A program made the position numbers and the translations under genes. Source: Candidatus Tityobacter terrigena (GTDB lineage: Bacteria > Vulcanimicrobiota > Vulcanimicrobiia > Vulcanimicrobiales > Vulcanimicrobiaceae). From it: 63,490 nucleotides of DNA. Shown here one piece after another: positions 47,716 through 58,217 of this stretch. A model generated the notes under the pieces. The model had not been told where the DNA came from, made no database searches, and was given only the letters and a program-made list of their open reading frames with translations. The stretch spans positions 2,749 through 66,238 of the forward strand of contig PMHO01000054.1 of assembly GCA_003156715.1 (NCBI GenBank), written 5' to 3'. The first letter of the stretch is position 1; each line of letters begins with the position of its first letter.

Positions 47716-49797
47716 TTAGGGGGTCGCGGCCAGCTCCCGCGCAGCGCGCTCCGGCCAAGCTGGTTCACCGTCTTTGGTCGCGTTCATCGTCAAGAGATCG
47801 TAAGCGGCCACGGTCTCGCCATTTTGATTGGTGATTTCCACATCCCAGCGCACCTCGCCATATTCCGGTTTTCGTGCGGTCTTTTGCTTGACCGTCAAAC
47901 GGACGCGGATCGTATCGCCGGGGACGACGGGTTTGAAGAATCGCAGTTCGTCCAGACCGTAATTGGCCAGAACCGGACCCGGTGAGGGTTCGACGAAAAG
48001 CCCGGCCGCGAAGGAGAGCAGCAGATAGCCGTGCGCAACGCGCCCCGGGAAGAAGGGATTGGCTCTAGCCGCCTCCTCGTCCATGTGCGCGTAAAACGTG
48101 TCGCCGGTAAACTCGGCGAAGCGCTCGATGTCGTCGAGTCCGATCGTCCGCCCGCCGGTGTGAATCGTTTGACCGATCTCGAGTTCCTCGAACGGATAGC
48201 GAAACGGATGCTCGGGCTTCTCGATTTCGGGCGCGCCGCGCAGCCAGACCCGGGTCAGCTCCGACAACCGCGAAGGCGAGCCTTGCAGCGCGGTGCGTTG
48301 CATGTAGTGGAAGACGCCGCGCAATCCACCCATCTCCTCGCCGCCGCCGGCGCGGCCCGGTCCGCCGTGAACCAGCGGCGGAAGCGGCGAACCGTGCCCC
48401 GTCGACTCCTTCGCGCAGTCACGATCGATGGCGATGAGGCGGCCGTGATGAGAGGCGATCCCGAAAACAAGGGCGTCGGCCACGTTGCGATCGTGCGTGT
48501 AGATCGATGCGACGAGGCTACCGCCGCCCATTTTGGCGATCTCGATCGCTTCGTCGACGCCGTCATATGGCATGAGCGTACTGACCGGGCCAAAGGCTTC
48601 GATTTGGTGCACGCTTGGCGCGTTTAAGGGATACTCGCAGGCGAAGAGCAGCGGCGAAAGAAACGCGCCGCGCTCGGCGTCGGCCCCAACCGGATCGCAA
48701 TGGAGCGGGTCGCCGAAAAGCACGCGCGCTGCGGTCGCGAGCTCCGCCGCTCGGGCGCGCACTTCGTCGCGCTGCGCGAGCGACGACAACGGTCCCATCG
48801 AAACGTTTTCAAGTTTGGGGTCGCCGACGACGACGCCGCGCATGCGTTCGACGAGCGCCGCTGACGCCGCATCCCAGGCGCTGCGCGGCACGAGGGCGCG
48901 GCGAATCGCCGTACACTTCTGCCCCGCTTTGACCGTCATCTCGCGGCTGGTCTCGCGGATGAAGAGGTCGAACTCAGGCGTTCCGGGTGCGGCGTCGGGG
49001 CCGAGGATCGCCGCGTTAAGTGAGTCGCGCTCGGCGATAAAGCGAACGGCTTTCGTCGCGACAACCGGATGGTTGCGCAGCAGAAGCGAGGTCTCGAGCG
49101 AACCAGTGAACGAGATTACGTCCTGGCCGTCGAGATGGTCGAGCAGGTTGCCCAGGCTGCCGACGACGAGCTGCACCGCTCCATCCGGTAGAATGCCAGA
49201 CTCGACGATCGACTGGAACAGGGCGTGGGCGAGATACGCCGTCGCAGTCGCCGGCTTGACGATCGAGGGCACGCCGGCGAGAAACGCCGGCGCCAGCTTC
49301 TCGAGCATGCCCCAACAGGGGAAGTTGAATGCGTTGACTTGGATCGCGACACCCTGCAGCGGCGTCAGGATGTGCCGGCCGACGAAGGTGCCGCCCTTGG
49401 AAAGCGGCTCGACGTCGCCCTCGACGACGAAGCGCTCGTCGGGCAGTTCGCGGCGCGCCTTCGAAGCATAGGAGAAGAGCGTTCCGATCCCGCCGTCGAT
49501 GTCGATCAGGTGGTCCTTACGGGTCGCACCGGTCTCGAACGAAAGCGCGTAAAGCGGCGCTTTGCGCTCGCCCAGGTACGCGGCGAGCGCCCGCAGCATC
49601 GCCGCGCGCTGCTGGAAAGTCAGCGCTCTCAGCCGCGGCCCGGCGTCCTCACGGCCGTAGCGCACCACCTCGGCAAAGTCTAGCGCCGCACTGGATGCCG
49701 TGCCCAACAGGCGGCCGTCGATCGCGCTGCGCAGCTCGGTCCCCGAACCGCCGGCACCCTGCCAACGTCCGGCGATATAGCTTTGCAGCGTGGTCAC
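47716..49797 (-). CDS. paaZ: Bifunctional aldehyde dehydrogenase / MaoC-type hydratase, PaaZ
   Basis: 693 residues. The aldehyde dehydrogenase domain covers about 1-515, with catalytic Glu in '[16 protein letters not shown]' and Cys in '[12 protein letters not shown]'. The C-terminal MaoC hot-dog domain (about 545-690) has the active-site Asp/His in '[15 protein letters not shown]' and '[13 protein letters not shown]'. In phenylacetate breakdown PaaZ opens the oxepin-CoA ring and oxidises the resulting semialdehyde. No paaABCDE genes are visible, so here the dehydrogenase domain might instead do the BoxD step (3,4-dehydroadipyl-CoA semialdehyde oxidation). GTG start overlaps the gltA stop by 4 bp. 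Confidence 0.93.
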   Translation of the reverse strand: MTTLQSYIAGRWQGAGGSGTELRSAIDGRLLGTASSAALDFAEVVRYGREDAGPRLRALTFQQRAAMLRALAAYLGERKAPLYALSFETGATRKDHLIDIDGGIGTLFSYASKARRELPDERFVVEGDVEPLSKGGTFVGRHILTPLQGVAIQVNAFNFPCWGMLEKLAPAFLAGVPSIVKPATATAYLAHALFQSIVESGILPDGAVQLVVGSLGNLLDHLDGQDVISFTGSLETSLLLRNHPVVATKAVRFIAERDSLNAAILGPDAAPGTPEFDLFIRETSREMTVKAGQKCTAIRRALVPRSAWDAASAALVERMRGVVVGDPKLENVSMGPLSSLAQRDEVRARAAELATAARVLFGDPLHCDPVGADAERGAFLSPLLFACEYPLNAPSVHQIEAFGPVSTLMPYDGVDEAIEIAKMGGGSLVASIYTHDRNVADALVFGIASHHGRLIAIDRDCAKESTGHGSPLPPLVHGGPGRAGGGEEMGGLRGVFHYMQRTALQGSPSRLSELTRVWLRGAPEIEKPEHPFRYPFEELEIGQTIHTGGRTIGLDDIERFAEFTGDTFYAHMDEEAARANPFFPGRVAHGYLLLSFAAGLFVEPSPGPVLANYGLDELRFFKPVVPGDTIRVRLTVKQKTARKPEYGEVRWDVEITNQNGETVAAYDLLTMNATKDGEPAWPERAARELAATP

Positions 49798-51194
49798 GAG
49801 CCGACGATCGCGGGCTCGCTCGGCATCGGGCGAGAGGTCCCGGAATCAGGGCCACCGTGCGGCGAGCGCTGCTCGATCGGGACGTACGAGCGTTGCGTCG
49901 GCCCGGTGTAGAGTTGGCGCGGACGCGCGATGCGCTGGTCGTGATCCTCGAGCATCTCTTTCCATTGAGCAAGCCAGCCTGCCGTGCGCGCGATCGCAAA
50001 CAGTGCGGTGAACATCGTCACCGGGATGCCGAGCGCGCGCATGATGAGGCCCGAGTAGAAGTCGACGTTCGGATACAGTTTGCGCTCGACGAAGTAGTCG
50101 TCCTCGAGTGCGATGCGCTCGAGCTCCAGCGCCAACTCGAAAAGCGGGTCGTGCTCGGCTCCCACCTCGGCGAGCACCTCGTTGCAGACCTGGCGCATGA
50201 CCTTGGCGCGCGGGTCATAGCTCTTGTACACGCGGTGACCGAAGCCCATGAGCCTGAACGGATCGTCCTTGTCCTTAGCTCGCCGAATGGCCGCCGGGAT
50301 GTTCTCCTTCGAGCCGATCTCCTGAAGCATCTCGACCACCGCCTCGTTGGCGCCGCCATGCAAAGGCCCCCATAGCGAGGCAATTCCCGCTGCGATGCAC
50401 GCGAACGGGTTGGCGCGGCTCGAGCCGACCGTGCGGACGGTCGACGTCGAAGCATTCTGCTCGTGATCGGCCTGCGCGATCAATAAGAGATTGACCGCCT
50501 TGGCGAAGACCGGCCGGATGACGTAGGGCTCGGCCGGTACGGAGAACATCATATTGAGGAAGTTCTCCGAGTAGTCGAGGTCGTTACGCGGGTGGACGAA
50601 CGGCTGGCCGACCGAGTACTTGTGCGCCAGCGCCGCAATGGTGGGAAGCTTCGCGATCAGCCGGTGAATCGAGATCAAGCGCCCCTTGGGATCGAAGACG
50701 TCGATGCCTTCGGGATAGAACGCGGACAGCGCGCCGACGACGCCCAGCAGAATCGACATCGGATGGGCGTGGCTAGGGAACCCGTTGCAGAACATGCGGA
50801 TGTGTTCGTGCAGCATCGTATGGTAAGTGATGTCCTTGCGAAACTCGGCCATCTCGGCGCTCGTCGGCAGGTCCCCGAAGAGCAGCAGATAGGCGACCTC
50901 AAGGTAGCTGCTCCGCTCGGCCAACTGCTCGATCGGGTAGCCGCGATACAACAGAACGCCCTTGTCGCCGTCGATGAAGGTGATGCTGGAGCGGCAACTC
51001 GCGGTGCTGCTGAACGACGGATCGAAGGTGCATAGATCCGTGACCGAAAGGAGGTGGCGTACGTCGATCGCGTCGGATCCTAGCGTGGCGTGGAGCAAGG
51101 GCAGGTCCGCGACCGCCTTGCCTTCCCCGTCGATTAGCTTGTACGCCGGGTGGGAATTCTGCGGGCCGTCGCCGCGCGCTTTTGAACCGTCCAT
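49794..51194 (-). CDS. gltA: Citrate synthase
   Basis: 466 residues from ATG at 51192-51194, preceded by GGAG; the longer frame is not used. The N-terminal extra domain ('[21 protein letters not shown]...') marks the hexameric Gram-negative type I enzyme. Active-site His residues are in '[13 protein letters not shown]' and '[15 protein letters not shown]', and the Asp region in '[19 protein letters not shown]'. It condenses acetyl-CoA with oxaloacetate. The C-terminus has an extra Pro/Ser/Gly-rich tail of about 25 residues. It leads a gltA-paaZ-hisC-like run, joining aromatic breakdown to the TCA cycle. Confidence 0.96.
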   Translation of the reverse strand: MDGSKARGDGPQNSHPAYKLIDGEGKAVADLPLLHATLGSDAIDVRHLLSVTDLCTFDPSFSSTASCRSSITFIDGDKGVLLYRGYPIEQLAERSSYLEVAYLLLFGDLPTSAEMAEFRKDITYHTMLHEHIRMFCNGFPSHAHPMSILLGVVGALSAFYPEGIDVFDPKGRLISIHRLIAKLPTIAALAHKYSVGQPFVHPRNDLDYSENFLNMMFSVPAEPYVIRPVFAKAVNLLLIAQADHEQNASTSTVRTVGSSRANPFACIAAGIASLWGPLHGGANEAVVEMLQEIGSKENIPAAIRRAKDKDDPFRLMGFGHRVYKSYDPRAKVMRQVCNEVLAEVGAEHDPLFELALELERIALEDDYFVERKLYPNVDFYSGLIMRALGIPVTMFTALFAIARTAGWLAQWKEMLEDHDQRIARPRQLYTGPTQRSYVPIEQRSPHGGPDSGTSRPMPSEPAIVGS

Positions 51195-51344
51195 GCTGCT
51201 CCATACCAAGGAGGGCGCGACGAGTCCCGCCACGCCCACTCCGCCAAGCCGGAACGTGTGCGCAACCCGGGCAGGTCCACCGGCTGCCCGGCGTCAAGAT
51301 CACGCCCAACCGCAGCCTTTGCGGAGGAGGTTCGCTTCGGTAAC

Positions 51345-51851
51345 ATGGACGATTCGACCGCCGGCGCCGAGAAGGATCTCGCGCGCCGAATCGCGTTGCT
51401 CCCCGACGACTACCGCTTAACCGCCCGAGACATCGAGCTCGTCGACCTGGTGCTTGGCGGCCAGAACTTCAGCTATTCGTCGGGAGCGGACGGGGCGCTC
51501 ACCTGGGGCGCCTTCGGTAAAGTCTTTGCGACGCTGGGCGATCTGCGGGCGATCGCGCGCGAGCATCCGCCCGCCGAAGAAGGCGAAACGGTCGGGATCG
51601 CGCTGTTTGCGAACATGCTTGACATGATCGCGTTCCTGCGCGTGCGCCTGCGCGCGGTGGCCGACGTATGCATCGAAAAGGGGCTGATTACGGGGCCCGA
51701 GTTGCTCGCGCGGTATCACACGTACCACGAGCGCAGCTTCCAAGCCTTGCGCGACCAGATGCTGCTCAAGCCGGAAATCTTCGAGCAACGTTTCGGCGAG
51801 TGGCTCGAGACCGAACGCGACTACGAAAAACGTCTAGAGCTCGGCAAGTAA
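51345..51851 (+). CDS. Unknown protein (168 aa)
   Basis: Family not recognised. Predicted helical, cytosolic and acidic: 'DDYRLTARDIELVDLVLGGQNFSYSSGADGALTWGAFGKVFATLGDLRAIARE', then 'MLDMIAFLRVRLRAVADVCIEKGLI' and a charged helical end. No signal peptide. ATG 51345 has GGAGG about 14 nt upstream; the frame is open further upstream but Arg/Pro-rich. Divergent from gltA with about 150 bp between the starts, so possibly under shared control. Confidence 0.65.
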   Translation: MDDSTAGAEKDLARRIALLPDDYRLTARDIELVDLVLGGQNFSYSSGADGALTWGAFGKVFATLGDLRAIAREHPPAEEGETVGIALFANMLDMIAFLRVRLRAVADVCIEKGLITGPELLARYHTYHERSFQALRDQMLLKPEIFEQRFGEWLETERDYEKRLELGK

Positions 51852-52206
51852 CCTAGTTGGGGCCGGCGCCGGGCGTGGCGCCGCTCGCCACGGGGGATGA
51901 AACGACGATTAAAGCTCGGGTCGGAGGTTGCCGATGACCAAAGGGGACCGCCGGCGACATTTGTAGCCGACGGTCGGCTCGGCGTCCTAGGGGATTTTCC
52001 TTGAGCGCCTGCCAATAGAGCCTTTACGACTTCCCTTCGCCGGAAGCCGGCACGCCTGTGCCGAGCGAACGGTGGGTGATCGTTCCGCCTCGCAATCCGC
52101 GGGCCTGGAAGCGAACATCAGCACGGCGCGCCGCCCCTCCTAGGTGAGCCGTGCGCCGGAGACGTGTGGGTCCTTTCACCACCAATCGCAGTATTAGGGT
52201 CAGATT
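51852..52206. other. Hairpin-rich intergenic region
   Basis: 355 bp without a convincing gene. Several compact GC hairpins are visible: GTGGCG/CGCCAC (51875-51891), GCCGA/TCGGC (51966-51978), GCCGG/CCGGC (52040-52052) and CGGCAC/GTGCCG (52049-52064). The last two overlap by four bases and so are mutually exclusive. No known riboswitch, tRNA or T-run terminator is recognised. It precedes the helicase gene and could be a structured leader. Confidence 0.4.
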
Positions 52207-54012
52207 TTGAACTTCAGCACCCTTCGCTTGCGCCCGTATCAGCTCGAGGCGCAGCGAGCGATCCTCGAAGCGCGCAAGCGCGGTTTTCGCGCGCAGCTCG
52301 TTTCGCTAGCCACCGGCCTCGGCAAGACGGTCATCATTGCGACGCTGCCCGATCTGCTCGAACTACGCTCGACCGACGTGACGCTGGTGATCGCCCATCG
52401 CGACGAGCTGATCGAACAGCTCGCGGAAAAGATGCGGGCTCAGAATCCGGAAGCGATCGTCGGCATCGAGAAGGCCGAAGGGCGCGCTGCCGAGGATTGC
52501 AACATCGTCGTCGCGACCGTACAGACGCTGACCGGAGCGCGCCTCAACCGTTTCTTAGCCCGCTTCGGGCGAAGGATCGCGCTCTTCGTCATCGATGAGG
52601 CGCACCACGCCGCTGCCCCGACGTACCGCGCTATTCTGGACAAGCTGCTGCTCAAGCGCCCCGACGTCTTGCTGATCGGCTTCACCGCGACCCCGAACCG
52701 TGGCGACGGTGCACGTCTGGTCGACATCTTTCCCGACATCGTTTACTCGATGGACGCCCGAGCCGCGATCGACGCCGGCTATCTCGTCCCGGTTCGTTCC
52801 TACGCGGTAGCGACCGAAACCAACCTCGACGAGGTTATGTCGCGCGGCGGCGACTTCGTGCTCGGACAGCTCGCGGCTGCGGTTGACACCGAAGAGCGCA
52901 ACCGTAAAGTCCTGGAGGCCTACCAAAATTTGGTCGCGGGGAAGAAGACGTTAGTCTTCACCGCGTCGGTCGAGCACGCGCGAAACGTCGCGGAGCTTTT
53001 CAAAGATGCGGGCATCAAAGCGGCCTTTGCAAGCGGCGACACCCCCGAGCGGGAACGCACGGCGATCGTCAAGGGGTTTCGCGGCACGAAGATTGACGTG
53101 CTGGTCAACTGCGGCCTCTACCTCGAGGGCTTTGACGTGCCGTCGGTCGAGGTCATCATCAACGCGCGCCCCACGAAGTCGACGACGCTTTACACGCAGG
53201 TCACCGGTCGCGGTCTGCGTCCGCTCGACGAGTACGCGTACCTCCTTTCCGAGCTGCCGATTCCCGAGGCGCGGCGCCAGGTGATCGCGCAGAGCCCGAA
53301 ATCCTACGCCGTGATCGTCGACATCGTCGATCAAGCGCGGCGCCATCAACTTGTCACGTTGCCGACCCTGTGGGGTCTGCCGGCTCAGATCGACGCGCAG
53401 GGGCGCCCGATCTCCGAAGTCGCCGACCAGTACGAAGAACTGTTTCGGCGCGCGCCGCGTCAATCGGCCCGCGTGCGTACGGCCGAGCAGATCGAAACGG
53501 CCCTCATCGAGCTCAACGACGCAGCGAAGCCGCGCTCGCAGCGAGCCATCGCGTGGCAGCCGATCGGAGCCGAGCACTTTCGCCTCGAAAGGCCGCCTCA
53601 TCGGGTCGCCTACAACCGCAAAGGCCGCATGGTGCCTCACTTTCACGAGCAGTTCGAACGGCTGGTGGCCATGGCCGAGAAGATCGCGCCGCACGAGGAT
53701 GCCGAAGGCTTCGCGTTGCGTCTTCTCGATGTCGATCGCCGCGCGATCCGCGAAGAGTCGACGCGACTCGACGTTACGCGCCGCAACGACCAGTGGGTCG
53801 CCAGCTGGACGAATGGAAAAGCGCAGCCGCGCGATATTGCGTTCGCACCCACGCTGCCCGAAGCCATCGCCATGGCGACGGCCCGACTCGAGGCGGGAGA
53901 GCTTTCAACCCCGCGCGATGCCGCCAAACTGCGCCATCCGCCCCGTCGCTTCCGTGCGCGCCGCAAACGCCCACAACCCAAACCACGAGCTAGGGTTCCG
54001 CAGAACACCTAG
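52207..54012 (+). CDS. DEAD/DEAH-box superfamily 2 helicase
   Basis: 601 residues. Q-like start 'LRLRPYQLEAQRAILEA', motif I 'LATGLGKTVI' (about 36-45), motif II 'VIDEAHHAA', motif III 'GFTATPNR', motif IV-VI 'LVFTASVEHARN', 'VLVNCGLYLEGFDVPSVEVIINARPT' and 'TQVTGRGLRP'. The arrangement fits the RadD/YejH-like or type I restriction R-like helicase group, without a nuclease domain. The C-terminal about 190 residues are unassigned, ending in an Arg/Lys/Pro-rich tail. TTG start is the first in frame. No restriction or defence genes adjoin. It is followed by a long inverted repeat. Confidence 0.86.
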   Translation: MNFSTLRLRPYQLEAQRAILEARKRGFRAQLVSLATGLGKTVIIATLPDLLELRSTDVTLVIAHRDELIEQLAEKMRAQNPEAIVGIEKAEGRAAEDCNIVVATVQTLTGARLNRFLARFGRRIALFVIDEAHHAAAPTYRAILDKLLLKRPDVLLIGFTATPNRGDGARLVDIFPDIVYSMDARAAIDAGYLVPVRSYAVATETNLDEVMSRGGDFVLGQLAAAVDTEERNRKVLEAYQNLVAGKKTLVFTASVEHARNVAELFKDAGIKAAFASGDTPERERTAIVKGFRGTKIDVLVNCGLYLEGFDVPSVEVIINARPTKSTTLYTQVTGRGLRPLDEYAYLLSELPIPEARRQVIAQSPKSYAVIVDIVDQARRHQLVTLPTLWGLPAQIDAQGRPISEVADQYEELFRRAPRQSARVRTAEQIETALIELNDAAKPRSQRAIAWQPIGAEHFRLERPPHRVAYNRKGRMVPHFHEQFERLVAMAEKIAPHEDAEGFALRLLDVDRRAIREESTRLDVTRRNDQWVASWTNGKAQPRDIAFAPTLPEAIAMATARLEAGELSTPRDAAKLRHPPRRFRARRKRPQPKPRARVPQNT

Positions 54013-54043
54013 CACCACTGCAAATACACCGAAAGCACTTAGC

Positions 54044-54150
54044 TTAGGAAGTTCTGATTTGAGCCGGGGCTAGGCGCCGGCGCCCGAAGTTTACTAGGCG
54101 TAAATGAGGGCGCCGGCAACGACGCCCTGGCTCAAATCAGAACTTCCTAA
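54044..54150. repeat. Long perfect inverted repeat (22-bp arms) with nested GC stem
   Basis: Left arm 54044-54065 (TTAGGAAG...GAGCC) and right arm 54129-54150 are exact reverse complements over 22 bp. Inside them, GGGGC pairs with GCCCT (one mismatch), and GCCGGCGCCC (54075-54084) pairs with GGGCGCCGGC (about 54108-54117). The whole 107 bp can fold into one long hairpin with a loop of about 23 nt. It lies 31 bp after the helicase stop and its right arm contains the msrA stop codon. It could be a two-way terminator, or a small palindromic mobile element (MITE/REP type). Confidence 0.85.
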
Positions 54151-54647
54151 TGGACTTTGCATGAGATGCCGTGCTTCTCGAAGTATCGCTGGTGGTACTC
54201 TTCGGCCGGATAGAAGGTTGACGCCGGCGTGATCTCGGTGACGATCGGGCGGCGGTATCGGTCCGATGCCTGCTCGGCAGCCTTCGATGATTCGGCGATC
54301 GCGCGCTGCTCGGGCGTGTGATAAAAGATCGCCGAACGATACTGTGAGCCGACGTCGGGACCTTGGCGGTTGAGCTGCGTTGGATCGTGCATGCGCCAGA
54401 ACGTATCGAGCAGCCGCTCGTACGAAATGAGCGCCGGATCGTAGCGTACCTGAACGACCTCTGCGTGTCCGGTTCGGTTGGAGCAGACTTGTTCGTAGGT
54501 GGGGTTGGCGAGCGTTCCACCTAAATAGCCTGAGGTCGCCTCGATGACGCCTGGCAGCGCGCGGAACTCGGCTTCGACTCCCCAAAAACAGCCGGCGCCG
54601 AAGGTCGCGAGTTCGGTCGTACGGGTCGTTTGCGCGGTCTCGTTCAT
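54147..54647 (-). CDS. msrA: Peptide-methionine (S)-S-oxide reductase MsrA
   Basis: 166 residues with the catalytic motif '[12 protein letters not shown]' (Cys20), 'GYLGG', '[21 protein letters not shown]' and '[13 protein letters not shown]'. It reduces the S-epimer of methionine sulfoxide in proteins using thioredoxin. Length is typical. The end '...[15 protein letters not shown]' includes a resolving-Cys candidate. ATG at 54645-54647; the stop lies inside the long inverted repeat. Divergent from the metalloprotease gene. Confidence 0.95.
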   Translation of the reverse strand: MNETAQTTRTTELATFGAGCFWGVEAEFRALPGVIEATSGYLGGTLANPTYEQVCSNRTGHAEVVQVRYDPALISYERLLDTFWRMHDPTQLNRQGPDVGSQYRSAIFYHTPEQRAIAESSKAAEQASDRYRRPIVTEITPASTFYPAEEYHQRYFEKHGISCKVH

Positions 54648-54749
54648 ATCGCCAATGTAAACAACGCCTCGGTTGGCAACGGTTGCGAATCGCAACGCCG
54701 CGACGACGCTGGCAAGGGAAGGCCGCTGGGCGCGCGTAAGCCGTCGAGG

Positions 54750-57422
54750 GTGTTCGAAGTCCGCAGGCTCTTTGTCAGTCTCTGCCTTTTTCTAGCGCTC
54801 GACGCGACGCCCGCCCAATCGCCCGCCGCACCGACTCCGCCGCCGCAAGTGAGTCCTTCGCCGCTCGGATCGCCATCCGCCGGCGTGAACCCGCCCGGTG
54901 CTATGCCGACGGGCTTCTCCCTGATGCAGCCGCCTCCGCCCGCGCAGTACGCCGGCTTTATCAAGAACGCCGAGCGCCAGCACGGCTTGGTGGACATCAT
55001 TCGCAAGGACGATGAGGTCTACTTCGACCTCGGTCCCGACCAGCTCAACCACCCGCTCATCGTCGCCCCCGTTCTTGCCTCGGGCGTTGGCATGGATGCT
55101 TTCGGGGGCCGCGTCTTCCCATCGTTCATGCTCGAGTTCCAGCGCGTCGGAAAGCGCATCTTATGGGTCGAGAAGAACACCGACTTCGCCGCTCCGCCAA
55201 ATTCGCCGGCGGCGGACTCGCTTGCGGTTTCGATCGCGGACTCGATCGTCAACAGCACGCCGATCGTCGCCGAGGATGAGGCCAAGCGACGAATCGTCAT
55301 TCCTGCGACGCTGTTCTTGACCGACTTCGAGAATTTGGGCCACGATCTCGGCGCGCCGCAACAGCCCGTGCTGTTGCTCTCGCTGTCGCCACGCCCGGGG
55401 TACATCGTCGATCCAACCCGCTCGTACTTTGAGAAGACCAAGGCTTTTCCGCTCAACGATGAGTTGGAGGCCAGCTTGGCGTTCGTGGGTCCGCCCGGCA
55501 CGAGTGCGCCCGGAGGCGCCCCGGATGCTCGCGGCGTGCGCCTGCGGATGCACTACTCAATCGTCGAGCCGCCTTCGTCGAGCAGCTACATTCCCAGGCT
55601 GGCCGACGATCGTATCGGGTATTTCATCACGGCCCAAAAGCGCTTCGATGACGACACGCGCCCGACGCCCTTCGTGCGCTACATCGCGCGATGGAATTTC
55701 AAGAATGGCCCGATCGTCTACTATCTAACCGACGAGATCCCGGTTCGCTATAAGCCGCCCATTCGCGCCGCGTTGATGGAATGGAACCGAGCCTTTGCCA
55801 AAGCCGGCATCCCCAACGCGATCGAGGTGCGCGATCAGCCGAGCGATCCGAGCTGGGACCCCGACGACGCGCGCTATTCAACGGTACGCTGGATCACCAA
55901 CGACCGCGGCGGCTTTGCCGCTTATGGGCCGCACGTCGCCGACCCGCGCACGGGGGAAATCCTGCGCGTGGAGATCGTGATCGACGGTGAGGCGATGCGC
56001 TCGATCAAACGCGGTTACGTCGAGCAAGTCTTGCCGGTTCGGGCGGAGCCGACCGCCGCCGGCTGTTCCGATCTTGACGAGTGCGACAACTTCCTGCAAG
56101 ATTCGGCGGAGTTCGCCGCGACCGGTTCGCTCGCGCTTCAACTCGGCGGCACCTCGAGTGCGGCAACCGAAAAGTTTGCCGAGGACTGGCTGCAGTCGGT
56201 CGTCTTGCACGAGTCGGGCCATAATTTCGGGCTGCGCCATAACTTTGCCGCTGCGATCTATCCGCTCCACGACCTGCACGACCGAAACTTCACGCGCACC
56301 CACGGCCTGGTCAGCTCGGTGATGCACTACACGCCGCTCAACCTGTCTCCGCCCGGTCAGCCGCAGGGAGATTACTTTCAGCTTCGGCTCGGGCCATACG
56401 ACTATTGGGCCATTCAGTACGGCTACACCACCTTCCCCAACGTCGCGCGCCCCGAGGACGAGGCGGTCGCCCTCCATCGCATCGCCGATGAGAGTTCGCG
56501 ACCCGAGCTAACCTACGCATCGGACGAGGATGCCTCCGGTCCGCGCGCAATCGATCCGCACGTCGCGACGTTCCTGCTGTCGAGCGACCCATTTGCCTTC
56601 TACGACAATCAGTTCGCAGTCGTCGACGATTTGGTCGGCCGGCTCGACCGCGTCTACCCGCGCGACGACCGGCCGTACGTTGACGAGCGCAACGCGTTTC
56701 TCTCAACGATGCGCACCTATTTGCGCGCAGCGATGCTTTCGACCCGTTACATTGGCGGCTTGTACACGTCGCGAACGCATCGCGGCCAGCCCGGCGGCGT
56801 GCCGCCGTTCCGAGCGATCGCTCGCGCCGACCAGCGCCACGCCTTTGCGATCTTGGCAGCCCACGTTTTTTCGAGCCGGGCGATGCGACTGTCGCCGGGC
56901 CTGCTCAACGATTTGGGACCCGACAACTACGTGCATCACGGGGCCGATGACGTCCTCGAACGCCCCGACTTCCCGGTCTCGGACTTCATTGCGGGCATGC
57001 AGGACGAGGTCATGTACGAGTTGTTCTCGCCCGACGCCATGAGCCGGATCGCCGACGAGCAGCTCAAGTCGAAGCCGGGCACGAGCATGTCGCTCGATGA
57101 CCTCTTCGGCTGGATGCAAGCCGCCGTGTGGGACGACCTGGTCGCGGGAACGCGCTCGATCGACCCACAGCACCGGGCGCTGCAGCGCCGCTACACGACC
57201 TTGCTGATCGAGTTCGCGCTCGCCCCCTCCGTCGTGGTGGAGGATATCGGCTTTCCCGGCGATTCCCCGTCGCTCGCGCGCTTCGAGCTCGAGCGCCTCG
57301 ACGCTCGCCTCGCGAACGTGCTGCGCTCGCCGCGACTCGACACGGCGACCCGGGCCCACCTTGACGACATCCACAACCGCGTTGCACACGCATTGGAGCC
57401 GAGCGCGGTGCGGGGCAGCTAA
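54750..57422 (+). CDS. Secreted zinc-dependent metalloprotease (DUF5117/DUF4953-like)
   Basis: About 890 residues. A signal peptide-like start ([21 protein letters not shown]) is followed by a Pro-rich linker. The catalytic motif [11 protein letters not shown] (487-497, HExxHxxGxxH) marks a metzincin-like zinc site. '[27 protein letters not shown]' and '[16 protein letters not shown]' (Met-turn region) match the DUF5117-DUF4953 family of large bacterial secreted proteases, whose substrates are unknown. GTG 54750 is a best guess; the frame is open back to 54630, overlapping the divergent msrA start. Confidence 0.85.
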   Translation: MFEVRRLFVSLCLFLALDATPAQSPAAPTPPPQVSPSPLGSPSAGVNPPGAMPTGFSLMQPPPPAQYAGFIKNAERQHGLVDIIRKDDEVYFDLGPDQLNHPLIVAPVLASGVGMDAFGGRVFPSFMLEFQRVGKRILWVEKNTDFAAPPNSPAADSLAVSIADSIVNSTPIVAEDEAKRRIVIPATLFLTDFENLGHDLGAPQQPVLLLSLSPRPGYIVDPTRSYFEKTKAFPLNDELEASLAFVGPPGTSAPGGAPDARGVRLRMHYSIVEPPSSSSYIPRLADDRIGYFITAQKRFDDDTRPTPFVRYIARWNFKNGPIVYYLTDEIPVRYKPPIRAALMEWNRAFAKAGIPNAIEVRDQPSDPSWDPDDARYSTVRWITNDRGGFAAYGPHVADPRTGEILRVEIVIDGEAMRSIKRGYVEQVLPVRAEPTAAGCSDLDECDNFLQDSAEFAATGSLALQLGGTSSAATEKFAEDWLQSVVLHESGHNFGLRHNFAAAIYPLHDLHDRNFTRTHGLVSSVMHYTPLNLSPPGQPQGDYFQLRLGPYDYWAIQYGYTTFPNVARPEDEAVALHRIADESSRPELTYASDEDASGPRAIDPHVATFLLSSDPFAFYDNQFAVVDDLVGRLDRVYPRDDRPYVDERNAFLSTMRTYLRAAMLSTRYIGGLYTSRTHRGQPGGVPPFRAIARADQRHAFAILAAHVFSSRAMRLSPGLLNDLGPDNYVHHGADDVLERPDFPVSDFIAGMQDEVMYELFSPDAMSRIADEQLKSKPGTSMSLDDLFGWMQAAVWDDLVAGTRSIDPQHRALQRRYTTLLIEFALAPSVVVEDIGFPGDSPSLARFELERLDARLANVLRSPRLDTATRAHLDDIHNRVAHALEPSAVRGS

Positions 57423-57473
57423 TTCGTGGGCTCGCTTACGGACCCGGGCGACCGATCCGGCTATGATGCGCAG

Positions 57474-58217
57474 ATGACCGACGTCGCATCGCTCCTCCCG
57501 GTATACGGGGAACTGCCGCCGCCCCCGGAGCCGGACGCGGAAGAGGGGTCGAACAAGGTCTGGTACCTGCGCCAGAACCGCCTGTTCGCACAGGCGAGCC
57601 TCGAATCGATCGAGGACTGCGAGCACCTGTTCAAGACGACGATCTTCCCCAAGAAGTCGCTCGTCTTCGATCAAGGCGACCCTACCCGCTTGGTTTACCT
57701 GATCAAGCGCGGCCAGGTGCGGATCGCGCGCCTGACCGAGGACGGCAAGGAAGTGACCGTGGCGATCCTGGGGGCGGGCGACATCTTCGGCGAGGAGACC
57801 CTTTTCGATCAGGAGGAACGCACCACGGTCGCCGTCTGCATGGAAGAGTCGCTGCTGTGCACCGCCAAAGCCGAAGAGCTGTTCGCGTTGCTCTCGCGCG
57901 ATCCGCGGCTTGCCCTCAACGTCGCGAAGATCTTGAGCGAGCGCCTTGGGGACGCGTCGGCGACGATGGAGGACCTCGCTTATGCGAAGGTGTCCGACCG
58001 CATCATGCACCTCTTCGAGCGCTTGGCCGTCGAACACGGCCGGACCACCGGCAAGGGCACGCGCATCGACGTGCGTCTGACCCACGCCGACATCGCGTCG
58101 CTGATCGGAAGCACGCGCGAGACCGTCTCACTCGAGATGTCGAATCTGATCAAAGCCGGGCGCATCAAGCACGACGGCCGGCACGTCACCATTCCCGGTA
58201 AAGAGGTCTCCGCATGA
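57474..58217 (+). CDS. Crp/Fnr-family transcriptional regulator
   Basis: 247 residues. Cyclic-nucleotide-binding-like beta-roll: 'FPKKSLVFDQGDPTRLVYLIKRGQVRIARLTEDGKEVTVAILGAGDIFGEETLF' (about 58-115). Long dimer helix, then winged helix 'LTHADIASLIGSTRETVSLEMSNLIKAGRIKHDGRHVTIPG'. It lacks the N-terminal Cys cluster of Fnr, so it is not an obvious oxygen sensor; the ligand is unknown. The start at 57474 is chosen over GTG 57426. Its stop overlaps the start of the thioredoxin-like gene, so the two are coupled. Confidence 0.88.
   Translation: MTDVASLLPVYGELPPPPEPDAEEGSNKVWYLRQNRLFAQASLESIEDCEHLFKTTIFPKKSLVFDQGDPTRLVYLIKRGQVRIARLTEDGKEVTVAILGAGDIFGEETLFDQEERTTVAVCMEESLLCTAKAEELFALLSRDPRLALNVAKILSERLGDASATMEDLAYAKVSDRIMHLFERLAVEHGRTTGKGTRIDVRLTHADIASLIGSTRETVSLEMSNLIKAGRIKHDGRHVTIPGKEVSA

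Noticed and set aside
52207..54012. Part of a restriction or anti-phage system
   Set aside because: The helicase has no nuclease or methylase partner nearby; the neighbours are msrA, an unknown gene and gltA.
54094..54585. Alternative minus-strand frame over msrA
   Set aside because: It overlaps msrA in another frame; MsrA has its complete catalytic motif and correct length.
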